Below, piece by piece: positions 40,849-49,811 of a DNA stretch of 64,000 nucleotides (positions are counted from its first letter, which is position 1; the number at the start of each line of letters is the position of its first letter). The stretch lies in contig NZ_LMHY01000029.1 in assembly GCF_001429045.1 (NCBI RefSeq), positions 389,869-453,868 on the forward strand. Direction: 5' to 3'. This DNA comes from Pseudomonas sp. Root71 (GTDB lineage Bacteria; Pseudomonadota; Gammaproteobacteria; Pseudomonadales; Pseudomonadaceae). The position numbers and the translations under genes are program-made. The notes under the pieces were generated by a model. That model saw only the letters and a program-made list of their open reading frames with translations. It did not search any database and had not been told where the DNA came from.

Positions 40849-42658
40849 CTTGCCTGATGATGTCGCACCCGCTAAACGTGTCGACCGTCTGAGCTGGGCG
40901 GAAATCCGCCGCCTGGCCCTGCATCACAAGAAATCCCTGTGGATCGCCAACGGCGTGGCCGTGCTGGCGACCTTGTGCAGCGTGCCGATCCCCTTGCTCC
41001 TGCCGTTGCTGGTGGACGAGGTGTTGCTGGGGCATGGTGATGCCGCGCTGAAGATCATGAACCATGTGCTGCCCGAAGGCTGGCAGAAGGCCGCGGGTTA
41101 CATCGGGCTGATGCTGGTGGTGACCTTGACCCTGCGTTGCTCGGCGTTGCTGTTCAACGTGGTGCAGGCGAAATTATTCGCCGGGCTGGCCAAGGACATC
41201 GTCTATCGCATTCGCATACGCCTGATCGAGCGTCTCAAGCGTATCTCCCTGGGCGAGTACGAAAGCCTGGGCAGCGGCACGGTGACCACGCATCTGGTCA
41301 CCGACCTGGATACGCTGGACAAATTCGTCGGCGAAACCCTCAGCCGTTTCCTCGTGGCCATGCTGACCCTGGTCGGCACGGCGGGCATTCTGATGTGGAT
41401 GCACTGGAAACTGGCATTGCTGATTCTGCTGTTCAACCCGCTGGTGATCTACGCCACGGTGCAGTTGGGCAAGCGGGTCAAGCACCTGAAGAAACTCGAG
41501 AACGACAGCACTTCGCGCTTTACCCAGGCACTGACCGAAACGCTGGATGCCATCCAGGAAGTTCGCGCCGGCAACCGCCAGGGGTTTTTCCTCGGTCGCC
41601 TGGGGCAACGCGCCCGGGACGTGCGTGACTATGCGGTGAATTCGCAATGGAAAACCGATGCGTCGAACCGTGCCAGCGGTTTGCTGTTCCAGTTCGGCAT
41701 CGATATTTTCCGGGCTGCGGCGATGCTCACCGTGCTGTTTTCCGACCTTTCAATCGGCCAGATGCTCGCGGTGTTCAGCTACCTGTGGTTCATGATCGGT
41801 CCGGTTGAGCAACTGCTGAACCTGCAATATGCCTACTACGCTGCCGGCGGTGCGCTGTCGCGGATCAACGAACTGCTGTCCCGGGCCGATGAGCCCGAAT
41901 ACCCGGGCGGCGTCGACCCTTTCGCCGGTCGCGAGACGGTCGGGCTTGAAGTACAAGGGTTGAGCTTCGGTTACGGTGATGAACTGGTCCTGAACCAGAT
42001 GAACCTGTCTATTGCCCCCGGCGAAAAGGTCGCGATCGTCGGCGCCAGTGGCGGTGGCAAGAGCACGCTGGTGCAACTGCTGCTGGGCTTGTACACGCCG
42101 TTGGCCGGAACCATTCGCTTCGGCGGTTCGACCCAGCAGGAGATCGGCCTGGAAACGGTGCGGGAAAATGTTGCCGTGGTCCTGCAACATCCAGCGCTGT
42201 TCAACGACACCATCCGGGCCAACCTGACCATGGGTCGCGAACGCAGTGACGAGGCCTGCTGGCAGGCACTGGAAATCGCCCAGTTGCACGGCACCGTCCG
42301 GGACTTGCCCAATGGCCTGGACAGTATCGTCGGGCGTTCCGGGGTGCGGTTGTCCGGCGGGCAACGTCAACGCCTGGCCATCGCCCGGATGGTACTGGCC
42401 GAACCCAAGGTGGTGATCCTCGACGAAGCCACCTCCGCGCTGGACGCCGCCACCGAATACAATCTGCACCAGGCACTGGCGCGTTTCCTGAGCAACCGCA
42501 CCACGTTGATCATCGCCCATCGTCTTTCGGCGGTAAAACAGGCTGACCGTGTGCTGGTGTTCGACGGCGGGCAAGTTGCCGAAGACGGCGACCACCAGCA
42601 ACTGATCGCCGAGGGTGGGCTGTACGCCAAGCTGTATGGGCATTTGCAGCGGTTGTAG
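40841..42658 (+). CDS. ABC exporter, fused permease and ATPase
   Basis: 605 residues from the GTG of VHDLPDDVAPAKRVDRLSWA, ten bases after GGAG; a GTG three codons earlier is also possible. Residues about 35-310 are a six-span membrane domain, residues about 360-600 the ATPase: Walker A VGASGGGKSTLVQLLLG, signature RLSGGQRQRLAIARM, Walker B VVILDEATSALDAAT, H-loop LIIAHRLSAV. A half-transporter that works as a dimer, of the lipid/peptide/drug exporter type (MsbA/MdlB-like). Substrate unknown. Its start overlaps the DsbA-like gene. Confidence 0.9.
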   Translation: MHDLPDDVAPAKRVDRLSWAEIRRLALHHKKSLWIANGVAVLATLCSVPIPLLLPLLVDEVLLGHGDAALKIMNHVLPEGWQKAAGYIGLMLVVTLTLRCSALLFNVVQAKLFAGLAKDIVYRIRIRLIERLKRISLGEYESLGSGTVTTHLVTDLDTLDKFVGETLSRFLVAMLTLVGTAGILMWMHWKLALLILLFNPLVIYATVQLGKRVKHLKKLENDSTSRFTQALTETLDAIQEVRAGNRQGFFLGRLGQRARDVRDYAVNSQWKTDASNRASGLLFQFGIDIFRAAAMLTVLFSDLSIGQMLAVFSYLWFMIGPVEQLLNLQYAYYAAGGALSRINELLSRADEPEYPGGVDPFAGRETVGLEVQGLSFGYGDELVLNQMNLSIAPGEKVAIVGASGGGKSTLVQLLLGLYTPLAGTIRFGGSTQQEIGLETVRENVAVVLQHPALFNDTIRANLTMGRERSDEACWQALEIAQLHGTVRDLPNGLDSIVGRSGVRLSGGQRQRLAIARMVLAEPKVVILDEATSALDAATEYNLHQALARFLSNRTTLIIAHRLSAVKQADRVLVFDGGQVAEDGDHQQLIAEGGLYAKLYGHLQRL

Positions 42659-42845
42659 GAGATGACATCAAAGTTGCAGGGCGCTAATTCAATACTATAA
42701 AAAAACATCATCGCGAGCGGATTCAGTGGCCGCGATACGCCCTCCGGGCAAAGCTTGTCGCTTGCCGGGATCGGAATCGCAACCTAGTCTAGCTAAGGCG
42801 ATTTCGTCCGGAAGACGAACAAGCAGTGCTAATGCAAGGGACCTC

Positions 42846-45305
42846 ATGAATCAAACGCGGACTCTCGGAACGCCACGGTTGTTGGGCATCGTCTGGCCAT
42901 TTATCGCCGTTGTGGTGTTTCAAGCCTTGCTGGGCGGCGTTAGCCTTTATGTGCTGTCGGCGGTCCGCGGCTATGTTGCCGGCGAAAGCCTCTGGTCCAA
43001 AGGCCAGAAAGACGCCATTTATTATCTCAACCTCTATGCCGACAGCGGCGACGAAGCGATTTTTCATAAATACCAGGACGCCATTTCCGTGCCTCAGGGC
43101 GGGCATGAATTACGCGTGGCGCTCGATCATCGGCCGCCGAACATCGAGGCGGCACGTGTGGCGATCCTCAAGGGCGGCAACCATCCGGATGACATCTCCA
43201 GTGTGATCTGGCTGTACCTGAATTTCCGGCACTTCAGTTACCACGAGAAAGCCATCGACCTTTGGAGGGTGGGCGACGGGTATCTGGTGCAGCTCGATGC
43301 CATTGCGCAGGAGATGCATCAGCGCATCACCACCAGGCAGGCCACCGATGCCGATATCAAGCGCTGGAAGGATCAGATATTCGTCATCAATGAAAGTGTG
43401 ACACCGGCGGCGAAGGCCTTCAGCGATGCCTTGGGCGAAGGCTCGCGGATGATCCTGCGACTGTTGCTGGTGACCAACCTCGCCACAGCCCTGGGCTTGA
43501 TCGTATTGGCCTTGATGCGCACCCATAAGCTGCTCAAGCAGCGCCATGCCTTTGCCGATGCGCTGCAGGTGGAGAAAGAACGGGCGCAGATCACCTTGCA
43601 ATCGATTGGCGACGGAGTGATCACCACGGATGTTTCCGGTGCGATCGCCTACATGAACCCGGCGGCCGAGGCGTTGACCCACTGGAAGGCCGAGCAGGCG
43701 ACGGGGTTGCCCCTGGCGGCGCTGTTCAACCTGTTGGACGAAAATGCCCAGACCGATGGCTTTACCCTGATCGAGCATATTCTGAGCGGCCAACTCAGTG
43801 GTGGCAGTGAACACTCCAAGCTGATTCAACGCCTGGACGGCAGCACGGTGTCCGTCACGCTGGTGGGCGCGCCGATCCGCAATGCCGGCAAAGTCAGCGG
43901 GACGGTGCTGGTGCTGCATGATATGACCCAGGAGCGGCAATACATCGCCAATCTGTCGTGGCAGGCGACCCATGACGCCTTGACCGGTCTTGCCAACCGT
44001 CGGGAGTTCGAATATCGCCTGGAGCAGGCGCTGCACAACCTGACCCGCTACGCGGGTCGCCATGCCCTGATGTTCCTCGATCTGGACCAGTTCAAGCTGG
44101 TCAACGATACCTGCGGCCACGCGGCGGGCGACGAACTGTTGCGGCACATCTGCGCGCTGTTGCAATCCGGGCTGCGCGAAGGCGATACCCTGGCGCGCCT
44201 TGGCGGCGACGAGTTTGGCATCCTGCTGGAAAACTGCGCACCGGAAGCGGCGGAGAAAATTGCCGAAAGCCTGCGCCAGACTGTGCAGAACCTGCATTTT
44301 GTCTGGAAGGGCCGGCCTTTCGTGACCACGGTCAGTATCGGGCTGGTCCATGTCGCGCAGAATCCGACGACGCTCGAAGCCTCGCTGCGTGCTGCCGATA
44401 TGGCGTGCTACATGGCCAAGGAAAAGGGGCGCAACCGGGTCCAGGTCTATCATCCGGATGACTCGGAGTTGTCCCTGCGCTTCGGTGAAATGGCCTGGGT
44501 GCAGCGTTTGCACATGGCGCTGGAGGAAGACCGCTTCTGTCTGTACGCCCAGGAAATTACCCCCTTGGGCCATGTCGAACAGGGTAGCGGGCACATTGAA
44601 ATTCTACTGCGATTGCATGATGAAGCCGGACGGATGATCTTGCCTGACAGCTTCATTCCGGCTGCCGAGCGTTATGGCCTGATGAGCTCGCTGGATCGTT
44701 GGGTGGTGCAGAACGTGTTCAAGATCATTGCCCAATGCCGGGCCGAGCAAGGCCCCGGGCCGCTGGCCATGTGTGCGATAAATCTGTCAGGCACGACGAT
44801 CGGGGATGAGGCCTTCCTGGACTTCTTGCGCGAACAGTTTGTGACGTATTCGATTCCGCCTGAAATGATTTGTTTTGAAATTACTGAAACCAGTGCTATT
44901 TCAAATCTTGGCAGCGCCATTCGATTCATTAATGAACTCAAAGGCTTAGGCTGCCATTTTTCCCTGGACGATTTTTGTGCCGGAATGTCCTCGTTCGCGT
45001 ACCTGAAACATTTGCCTGTAGACTTCCTGAAGATCGACGGGAGTTTCGTAAAGGATATGCTGGACGACCCGATTAACCGCGCCATGGTCGAAGTGATCAA
45101 TCACATTGGCCATGTGATGGGTAAGCGTACGATTGCCGAGTTTGTCGAAACGCCCCAGATCGAGCAGGCATTGCTGGAGATCGGGGTAGATTACGCTCAA
45201 GGGTATGTGATTGAACGCCCGCAGTTGTTTACCTGCGACAGCTTGTTGAGTCGCCCCGCCAGGCCTCAGCCGCTGCTGTTCAAGGCGCCAGGCACGTTCC
45301 GTTGA
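42846..45305 (+). CDS. Membrane-bound GGDEF-EAL cyclic di-GMP enzyme with PAS domain
   Basis: 819 residues from the ATG of MNQTRTLGTPRLLGIVWPFI, with AAGGGA before it. Order: a membrane span at about 15-38, a periplasmic sensor of about 150 residues, a second span near 205-225 (LRLLLVTNLATALGLIVLAL), a PAS domain at about 245-360, GGDEF at about 370-535, EAL at about 555-805. The cyclase site is canonical (LARLGGDEFG) with an I-site REGD five residues before it. The phosphodiesterase site reads EILLRL instead of EAL, keeps INLSG, FEITET and EFVET, and has DDFCAG for the usual DDFGTG. It may therefore do both reactions or mainly make c-di-GMP. The domain order resembles RbdA-type proteins. Confidence 0.92.
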   Translation: MNQTRTLGTPRLLGIVWPFIAVVVFQALLGGVSLYVLSAVRGYVAGESLWSKGQKDAIYYLNLYADSGDEAIFHKYQDAISVPQGGHELRVALDHRPPNIEAARVAILKGGNHPDDISSVIWLYLNFRHFSYHEKAIDLWRVGDGYLVQLDAIAQEMHQRITTRQATDADIKRWKDQIFVINESVTPAAKAFSDALGEGSRMILRLLLVTNLATALGLIVLALMRTHKLLKQRHAFADALQVEKERAQITLQSIGDGVITTDVSGAIAYMNPAAEALTHWKAEQATGLPLAALFNLLDENAQTDGFTLIEHILSGQLSGGSEHSKLIQRLDGSTVSVTLVGAPIRNAGKVSGTVLVLHDMTQERQYIANLSWQATHDALTGLANRREFEYRLEQALHNLTRYAGRHALMFLDLDQFKLVNDTCGHAAGDELLRHICALLQSGLREGDTLARLGGDEFGILLENCAPEAAEKIAESLRQTVQNLHFVWKGRPFVTTVSIGLVHVAQNPTTLEASLRAADMACYMAKEKGRNRVQVYHPDDSELSLRFGEMAWVQRLHMALEEDRFCLYAQEITPLGHVEQGSGHIEILLRLHDEAGRMILPDSFIPAAERYGLMSSLDRWVVQNVFKIIAQCRAEQGPGPLAMCAINLSGTTIGDEAFLDFLREQFVTYSIPPEMICFEITETSAISNLGSAIRFINELKGLGCHFSLDDFCAGMSSFAYLKHLPVDFLKIDGSFVKDMLDDPINRAMVEVINHIGHVMGKRTIAEFVETPQIEQALLEIGVDYAQGYVIERPQLFTCDSLLSRPARPQPLLFKAPGTFR

Positions 45306-45348
45306 AACTCCTGCCGGTCTTACAATCACAATCAAAAGGAGCTCGACA

Positions 45349-46143
45349 GTGATCGATACATTCAACCGAACCGGACCGCTCATGGAAGCTGCAAGTTACC
45401 CTGCCTGGGCCCAGCGCCTGATCCAGGATTGCAGCGAGAGCAAGCGCCGGGTTGTCGAACACGAACTGTACCAACGCATGCGAGACAACAAACTCAGTGC
45501 GAAGACCATGCGCCAGTACCTGATCGGAGGCTGGCCGGTGGTCGAACAGTTCGCGTTGTATATGGCACAAAACCTGACCAAGACCCGCTTTGCCCGTCAT
45601 CCCGGCGAAGACATGGCCCGTCGCTGGCTGATGCGCAACATCCGCGTCGAACTGAACCACGCCGATTACTGGGTGCACTGGAGTCGCGCGCACGGTGTCA
45701 GCCTGGAAGAGCTGCAGGCTCAGCAGGTTCCCCCCGAGCTTCACGCCCTTAGCCATTGGTGCTGGCACACCAGTTCCGCCGACTCGCTGATCGTCGCGAT
45801 TGCCGCCACCAACTACGCCATCGAAGGGGCGACCGGGGAATGGTCGGCGGTCGTGTGTTCCAACGGTATCTACGCCGCCTCGTTCCCCGAGGAAGATCGC
45901 AAGCGGGCGATGAAGTGGCTGAAGATGCATGCCCAGTACGACGATGCCCATCCATGGGAAGCCCTGGAGATCATCTGCACATTGGCGGGCAGCAACCCGA
46001 GCAAATCCCTGCAGGTGGAGTTACGCCAGGCTGTTTGCAAGAGCTACGACTATATGTACCTGTTCCTCGAACGTTGCATGCAAATCGAACACGCAGAGCG
46101 GGCACCGGTCGTGCGTGAGCGGATGGCGCTGGCCGAAAGCTGA
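45349..46143 (+). CDS. TenA/PqqC-like (heme-oxygenase fold) protein
   Basis: 264 residues from a GTG eight bases after AAGGAG. An all-helical HO-like fold: MRQYLIGGWPVVEQFALYMA, MRNIRVELNHADYWVHWSRA, AIAATNYAIEGATGEWS and MHAQYDDAHPWEALEII. The Glu and His residues in VELNHADYW, YAIEGATGEW and DDAHPWEA are arranged as in the diiron-binding (HDO) branch rather than thiaminase TenA. Annotated relatives are called TenA transcriptional regulators, but no DNA-binding domain is present. Function unknown. It stands 43 bases after the GGDEF-EAL gene and may be cotranscribed. Confidence 0.8.
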   Translation: MIDTFNRTGPLMEAASYPAWAQRLIQDCSESKRRVVEHELYQRMRDNKLSAKTMRQYLIGGWPVVEQFALYMAQNLTKTRFARHPGEDMARRWLMRNIRVELNHADYWVHWSRAHGVSLEELQAQQVPPELHALSHWCWHTSSADSLIVAIAATNYAIEGATGEWSAVVCSNGIYAASFPEEDRKRAMKWLKMHAQYDDAHPWEALEIICTLAGSNPSKSLQVELRQAVCKSYDYMYLFLERCMQIEHAERAPVVRERMALAES

Positions 46144-46165
46144 TCCAGCTATTACGCAATAAAAC

Positions 46166-46198
46166 TGTGGGAGCGGCGGTGCGACCGCCGCTCCCACA
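46166..46198. repeat. Compact perfect hairpin made of family A repeat ends
   Basis: TGTGGGAGCGGCGGT, loop GCG, ACCGCCGCTCCCACA. A 15-bp perfect stem. It looks like a family A REP pair from which the spacer and inner arms are gone, built on the same GCGGCGGTGCG variant found at 531 and 10890. It lies between the convergent TenA-like and GGDEF genes. Confidence 0.85.
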
Positions 46199-46222
46199 TT
46201 GGTTTGTGTCGTGGCTGAACAA

Positions 46223-47149
46223 TCAGCCCGCCATTTCCAGCCGGTTACGACCTTCGCGCTTGGCCACATACAACGCGCTGTCTGCCCGTCGCAACAGGCT
46301 TTCGGCAGACTCGCCGGGCAACAGGGTCGAACAGCCGAGGCTGACCGTCAGCAGGATCCTGTGACCATTGGCCAGGTACTCTTCAGACTGCACTGCAAAC
46401 CGCAGCCGCTCACCGACCATGGCCGCGGCCTCGCGACAGGTATTCGACAGCAGGATCAGGAATTCCTCGCCGCCATAGCGGAACACCATGTCCACGTTGC
46501 GCAGCTGTTTTTTGATCGAGGCAGCGACCGCCTTGAGCACGTCATCGCCAGTGCTGTGGCCGTGGGTGTCATTGACCAGCTTGAAATGATCAATGTCCAG
46601 CATCAGCACCGACAACGGTTGCAGATGGCGCCGGGACAGTTCGATTTCCCTTTGCAGCGTCTGGTCCATGGCGATGCGGTTACCGGCGCCCGTCAGTGGG
46701 TCGCGCAGTGCACTTTGGGTGGCGGTGCGGTACAGCAGCGCGTTGCGCATCGGGAAAAGCAGCGCGGCCAGCAGTGATTCTAGATGGCCCTGTTCCAGTT
46801 CGCTGAAACGCTGATTGCGACGGAAGATCAGCTCACCCAGGTGTTCGCCTTTGTGGCTGAGGCTGTAGCTGATGGAGTGGTGGCCGCGCTGGCCGAACTC
46901 CAGGCGCAGGTCACTGCTCTTGTGCAGGTAGCACAAGGCGTCCAACGGTACCAATCGCTGAATCTCGCGATAGAAAGTCCCAAGAATGCGTTGCGGCTCC
47001 AGACTGGTTTGCAACTGCAGGCTCAACTGCTGGCGCAATTGCGCAAGACTGACAGGTCTTTCCAGAAGGGGCGGCTGCTGACCAAAGCCCAGGCGTTGCA
47101 ATTTGGCGCTATCGAAGTCAATTGCGTTGGTCTGGGAAGGTGGTTTCAT
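46223..47149 (-). CDS. GAF-like/GGDEF diguanylate cyclase
   Basis: 308 residues from the ATG of MKPPSQTNAIDFDSAKLQRL; the frame is open 49 codons further upstream but without domain sequence. Residues about 30-140 look like a GAF-type sensor (YREIQRLVPLDALCYLHKSS). Residues about 145-305 are a canonical cyclase: MLDIDHFKLVNDTHGHSTGD, then the I-site RNVD and, five residues later, YGGEEFLILLSN. It makes c-di-GMP and is probably product-inhibited. No membrane span. Convergent with the TenA-like gene. Confidence 0.92.
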   Translation of the reverse strand: MKPPSQTNAIDFDSAKLQRLGFGQQPPLLERPVSLAQLRQQLSLQLQTSLEPQRILGTFYREIQRLVPLDALCYLHKSSDLRLEFGQRGHHSISYSLSHKGEHLGELIFRRNQRFSELEQGHLESLLAALLFPMRNALLYRTATQSALRDPLTGAGNRIAMDQTLQREIELSRRHLQPLSVLMLDIDHFKLVNDTHGHSTGDDVLKAVAASIKKQLRNVDMVFRYGGEEFLILLSNTCREAAAMVGERLRFAVQSEEYLANGHRILLTVSLGCSTLLPGESAESLLRRADSALYVAKREGRNRLEMAG

Positions 47150-47526
47150 AAGGCGTGCGCCCCTAAGCAGTAAGGCTGTCTTACAAGCAGGGTGAGAGCG
47201 GCTTAGGGCTGCGCGTCGTACTGGTCCGTCAGTCCCGTAGGACATTTCGTACAAGTTTAATCCGCTTTGTAGAAGATGAGTAATCTCTGCGCTCAAGCTT
47301 CACCCCCGTTTGCTTTCACGTTACGTGTCTGAGCAAACTTAGAGCGAAAGTCGTGCCATTCGGTTCATCCGAATAAAATCTGTTGTGAATCAATCGGTTG
47401 TTGTTCGTTTTCTACCTGTACGGCACAGAGTGTGACGTTTGTTTGACAGATGCCTGGCTCTAATCCGAGAGCCTTCGAGTGCCGCGACAGGAAGCTGGCG
47501 CGGCACCAGAAAGCGACGTACGGTCG
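47150..47526. other. Spacer between the cyclase and the yciK-type gene
   Basis: 377 bases with moderate AT content near 47360-47460. It should hold the cyclase promoter. GTGCCGCG at 47479-47486 and CGCGGCAC at 47499-47506 form a perfect eight-base hairpin just past the stop of the minus-strand SDR gene, without a T-run. Nothing else is seen. Confidence 0.5.
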
Positions 47527-48267
47527 TTACTGGGCGTTGAACGCCTGGCCATTGATGCCGGTGCTGTCCGGGCCCATCAGGTAGAGGTAGACCGGCATGA
47601 TCTCCTCCGGCGTCGGGTTGTTCAGTGGGTTTTCACCCGGGTAGGCCTGGGCGCGCATGCTGGTGCGGGTGGCGCCCGGGTTGATGCTGTTGGAACGTAC
47701 AGGGGCCACGGTATCGACTTCGTCAGCCAGTGTTTGCATCAGGCCTTCAGTGGCGAACTTGGAGACACCGTAAGCGCCCCAGTACGCACGTCCTTTGCGG
47801 CCGACGCTGCTGGAGGTGAACACCACCGAGGCATCCTGCGACAGCTTGAGCAGCGGCAGCAGTGTGCTGGTGAGCATGAACATGGCATTGACGTTGACTT
47901 GCATGACCCGCATGAAGTTTTCGCCGGAAAGCTGCTCGATCGGCGTGCGCGGGCCGATGATCGAAGCATTGTGCAGCAGGCCGTCGAGATGCCCGAATTC
48001 GCTTTCGATCATCGCTGCCAGCTCATCGTATTGATGGGGCAGGGCGGTTTCGAGGTTGAACGGGATCACCGCCGGTTGTGGATGGCCGGCGGCTTCGATT
48101 TCGTCGTAGACCTGGGTCAGGTTGGCTTCGGTCTTGCCCAGCAGCAGCACGGTTGCGCCGTGGGCCGCATAGGTTTTTGCCGCTGCTGCGCCGATGCCGC
48201 GCCCTGCGCCGGTGACCAGGATGACCCGATCCTTGAGCAGTTCGGGGCGGGCGGAATAATCAAACAT
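47527..48267 (-). CDS. YciK-family short-chain oxidoreductase
   Basis: 246 residues. SDR features: ILVTGAGRGIGAAAAKTYAA at residues 15-34, LLHNASIIGPRTPIEQLSG with the NNAG-equivalent HNAS, VVFTSSSVGRKGRAYWGAYG and the catalytic YGVSKFATEG. The length and the HNAS motif match YciK. The substrate is unknown. In Pseudomonas it sits with mupP and ubiG in one minus-strand row (order ubiG, mupP, yciK), as here; a REP pair lies between it and mupP. Confidence 0.9.
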   Translation of the reverse strand: MFDYSARPELLKDRVILVTGAGRGIGAAAAKTYAAHGATVLLLGKTEANLTQVYDEIEAAGHPQPAVIPFNLETALPHQYDELAAMIESEFGHLDGLLHNASIIGPRTPIEQLSGENFMRVMQVNVNAMFMLTSTLLPLLKLSQDASVVFTSSSVGRKGRAYWGAYGVSKFATEGLMQTLADEVDTVAPVRSNSINPGATRTSMRAQAYPGENPLNNPTPEEIMPVYLYLMGPDSTGINGQAFNAQ

Positions 48268-48296
48268 AAAAAAACCTCAATCCATTACAAAGCTGG

Positions 48297-48370
48297 AAAA
48301 GATCGCAGCCTGCGGCAGCTCCTACGTCGATCGCGGTCCCCTGTAGGAGCTGCCGCAGGCTGCGATCTCT
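48297..48370. repeat. REP-type inverted pair (family B, AAAAGATC ends outward)
   Basis: AAAAGATCGCAGCCTGCGGC(AGCTCCTAC) and (GTAGGAGCT)GCCGCAGGCTGCGATCT; 14 bases between. Located inside the ubiG-mupP-yciK row. Confidence 0.88.
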
Positions 48371-48379
48371 TGACTTTAA

Positions 48380-49051
48380 TCAGCAGCTGCAAAGCGCGCT
48401 ATCAAGCACCTTGCGCAACTCCAGTGGATGATCGACCACCACGTCAGCACCCCAATGCCGCGGATTATCATCCGGGTGGATATAGCCGAAGGTCACGGCC
48501 GCAGTCTTGGTGCCAGCATCACGGCCCGACTCGATGTCGCGCAGGTCATCGCCGACGAACAGCACGCTGGCCGGGTCCAGGTCGAGCATCTTGCAGGCCA
48601 GGATCAGCGGTTCCGGGTCCGGTTTGCTGTTCTTCACATGATCCGGGCAGATCAGCAGCGCCGAGCGTTCAGCCAGCCCCAGCTGTTGCATGATCGGCTC
48701 GGCGAAGCGCAGCGGCTTGTTGGTGACCACGCCCCAGATCAGGTTGGCCTTCTCGATGTCCGCCAGCAGCTCGCCCATGCCGTCGAACAGCTTGCTGTGG
48801 ACGGCACAACCGACGAGGTAGCGCTCCAGGAACTCCAGGCGCAGCTCCTCGAACCCCGGCGATTCCGGGTCCATGGCGAAGGTCACCGCGACCATCGCCT
48901 TGGCTCCGCCGGAAATCTCGTCGCGAATGTGCTTGTCGTTCATCGGTGGCAAGCCACGGTCGGCACGCATCGCCTGGCAGATCGCAATGAAGTCTGGCGC
49001 GGTGTCGAGCAGGGTGCCGTCCATGTCGAAAAGAACTGCTCTGATTGGCAT
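48380..49051 (-). CDS. mupP: N-acetylmuramic acid 6-phosphate phosphatase MupP (HAD)
   Basis: 223 residues, HAD-superfamily phosphatase: VLFDMDGTLLDTAPDFIAIC at residues 6-25 (nucleophile Asp9, acid/base Asp11), WGVVTNKPLRFAEP (Thr of motif II), the Lys in ICPDHVKNSKPDPEP and FVGDDLRDIESGRDAG (motif IV). In Pseudomonas this protein, formerly called a phosphoglycolate phosphatase, dephosphorylates MurNAc-6-P in cell-wall recycling and so affects fosfomycin resistance. The place directly after ubiG (gap of four bases) matches P. aeruginosa and favours MupP over Gph. Confidence 0.9.
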   Translation of the reverse strand: MPIRAVLFDMDGTLLDTAPDFIAICQAMRADRGLPPMNDKHIRDEISGGAKAMVAVTFAMDPESPGFEELRLEFLERYLVGCAVHSKLFDGMGELLADIEKANLIWGVVTNKPLRFAEPIMQQLGLAERSALLICPDHVKNSKPDPEPLILACKMLDLDPASVLFVGDDLRDIESGRDAGTKTAAVTFGYIHPDDNPRHWGADVVVDHPLELRKVLDSALCSC

Positions 49052-49055
49052 CGGC

Positions 49056-49754
49056 TTATTCCTCGCGCAGGGTCTGGATCATGTAGTTGACGTCCACGTC
49101 GGCCGCCAGTTTGTAGTGCTTGGTCAGCGGGTTGTAGGTCAGGCCGATGATGTCCTTGACGGTCAGGCCGGCCATGCGGCTCCAGGCGCCAAGTTCGGAA
49201 GGACGGATGAATTTCTTGAAGTCGTGGGTGCCGCGCGGCAGCAGCTTCATGATGTATTCGGCGCCGACGATGGCGAACAGGTACGCCTTCGGGTTGCGGT
49301 TGATGGTCGAGAAGAACACCTGGCCGCCGGGCTTGACCATGCGGAAGCAGGCACGGATGACCGACGATGGGTCTGGTACGTGCTCAAGCATTTCCAGACA
49401 GGTGACCACGTCGAACTGCTCGGGCATTTCCTCGGCCAGGGCTTCGGCGGTGATCTGCCGGTATTCGACGCTCACGCCCGACTCCAGCTGATGCAGTTGG
49501 GCAACCGCCAGCGGCGCTTCGCCCATGTCGATGCCCATCACGGTCGCGCCGCGCTGAGCCATGGCTTCGCTGAGGATGCCGCCGCCGCAACCGACGTCGA
49601 GGACCTTCTTGCCGGCCAGGTTGACCCGCTCGTCAATCCAGTTGACCCGCAGCGGGTTGATGTCGTGCAGCGGTTTGAATTCGCTTTCGCGGTCCCACCA
49701 GCGATGGGCCAGGGCTTCGAATTTGGCGATTTCGGCGTAGTCGACGTTGCTCAT
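49056..49754 (-). CDS. ubiG: Ubiquinone biosynthesis O-methyltransferase
   Basis: 232 residues, the standard length. SAM-dependent methyltransferase that carries out both O-methylations of the ubiquinone ring. Seen: the start NVDYAEIAKFEALAHRWWDR with the typical WWD, the SAM loop VLDVGCGGGILSEAMAQRGA, GIDMGEAPLAVA and the family block FFSTINRNPKAYLFAIVGAE. It heads a minus-strand row with mupP and the YciK-type gene. The gene for the MTA deaminase lies 57 bases upstream on the same strand. Confidence 0.96.
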   Translation of the reverse strand: MSNVDYAEIAKFEALAHRWWDRESEFKPLHDINPLRVNWIDERVNLAGKKVLDVGCGGGILSEAMAQRGATVMGIDMGEAPLAVAQLHQLESGVSVEYRQITAEALAEEMPEQFDVVTCLEMLEHVPDPSSVIRACFRMVKPGGQVFFSTINRNPKAYLFAIVGAEYIMKLLPRGTHDFKKFIRPSELGAWSRMAGLTVKDIIGLTYNPLTKHYKLAADVDVNYMIQTLREE

Positions 49755-49811
49755 GGTCTAGTCCTCTAAAACTTGAAAAATCCTGTTGCCCCGGGTTGTG
49801 CTCCAGGGTGC

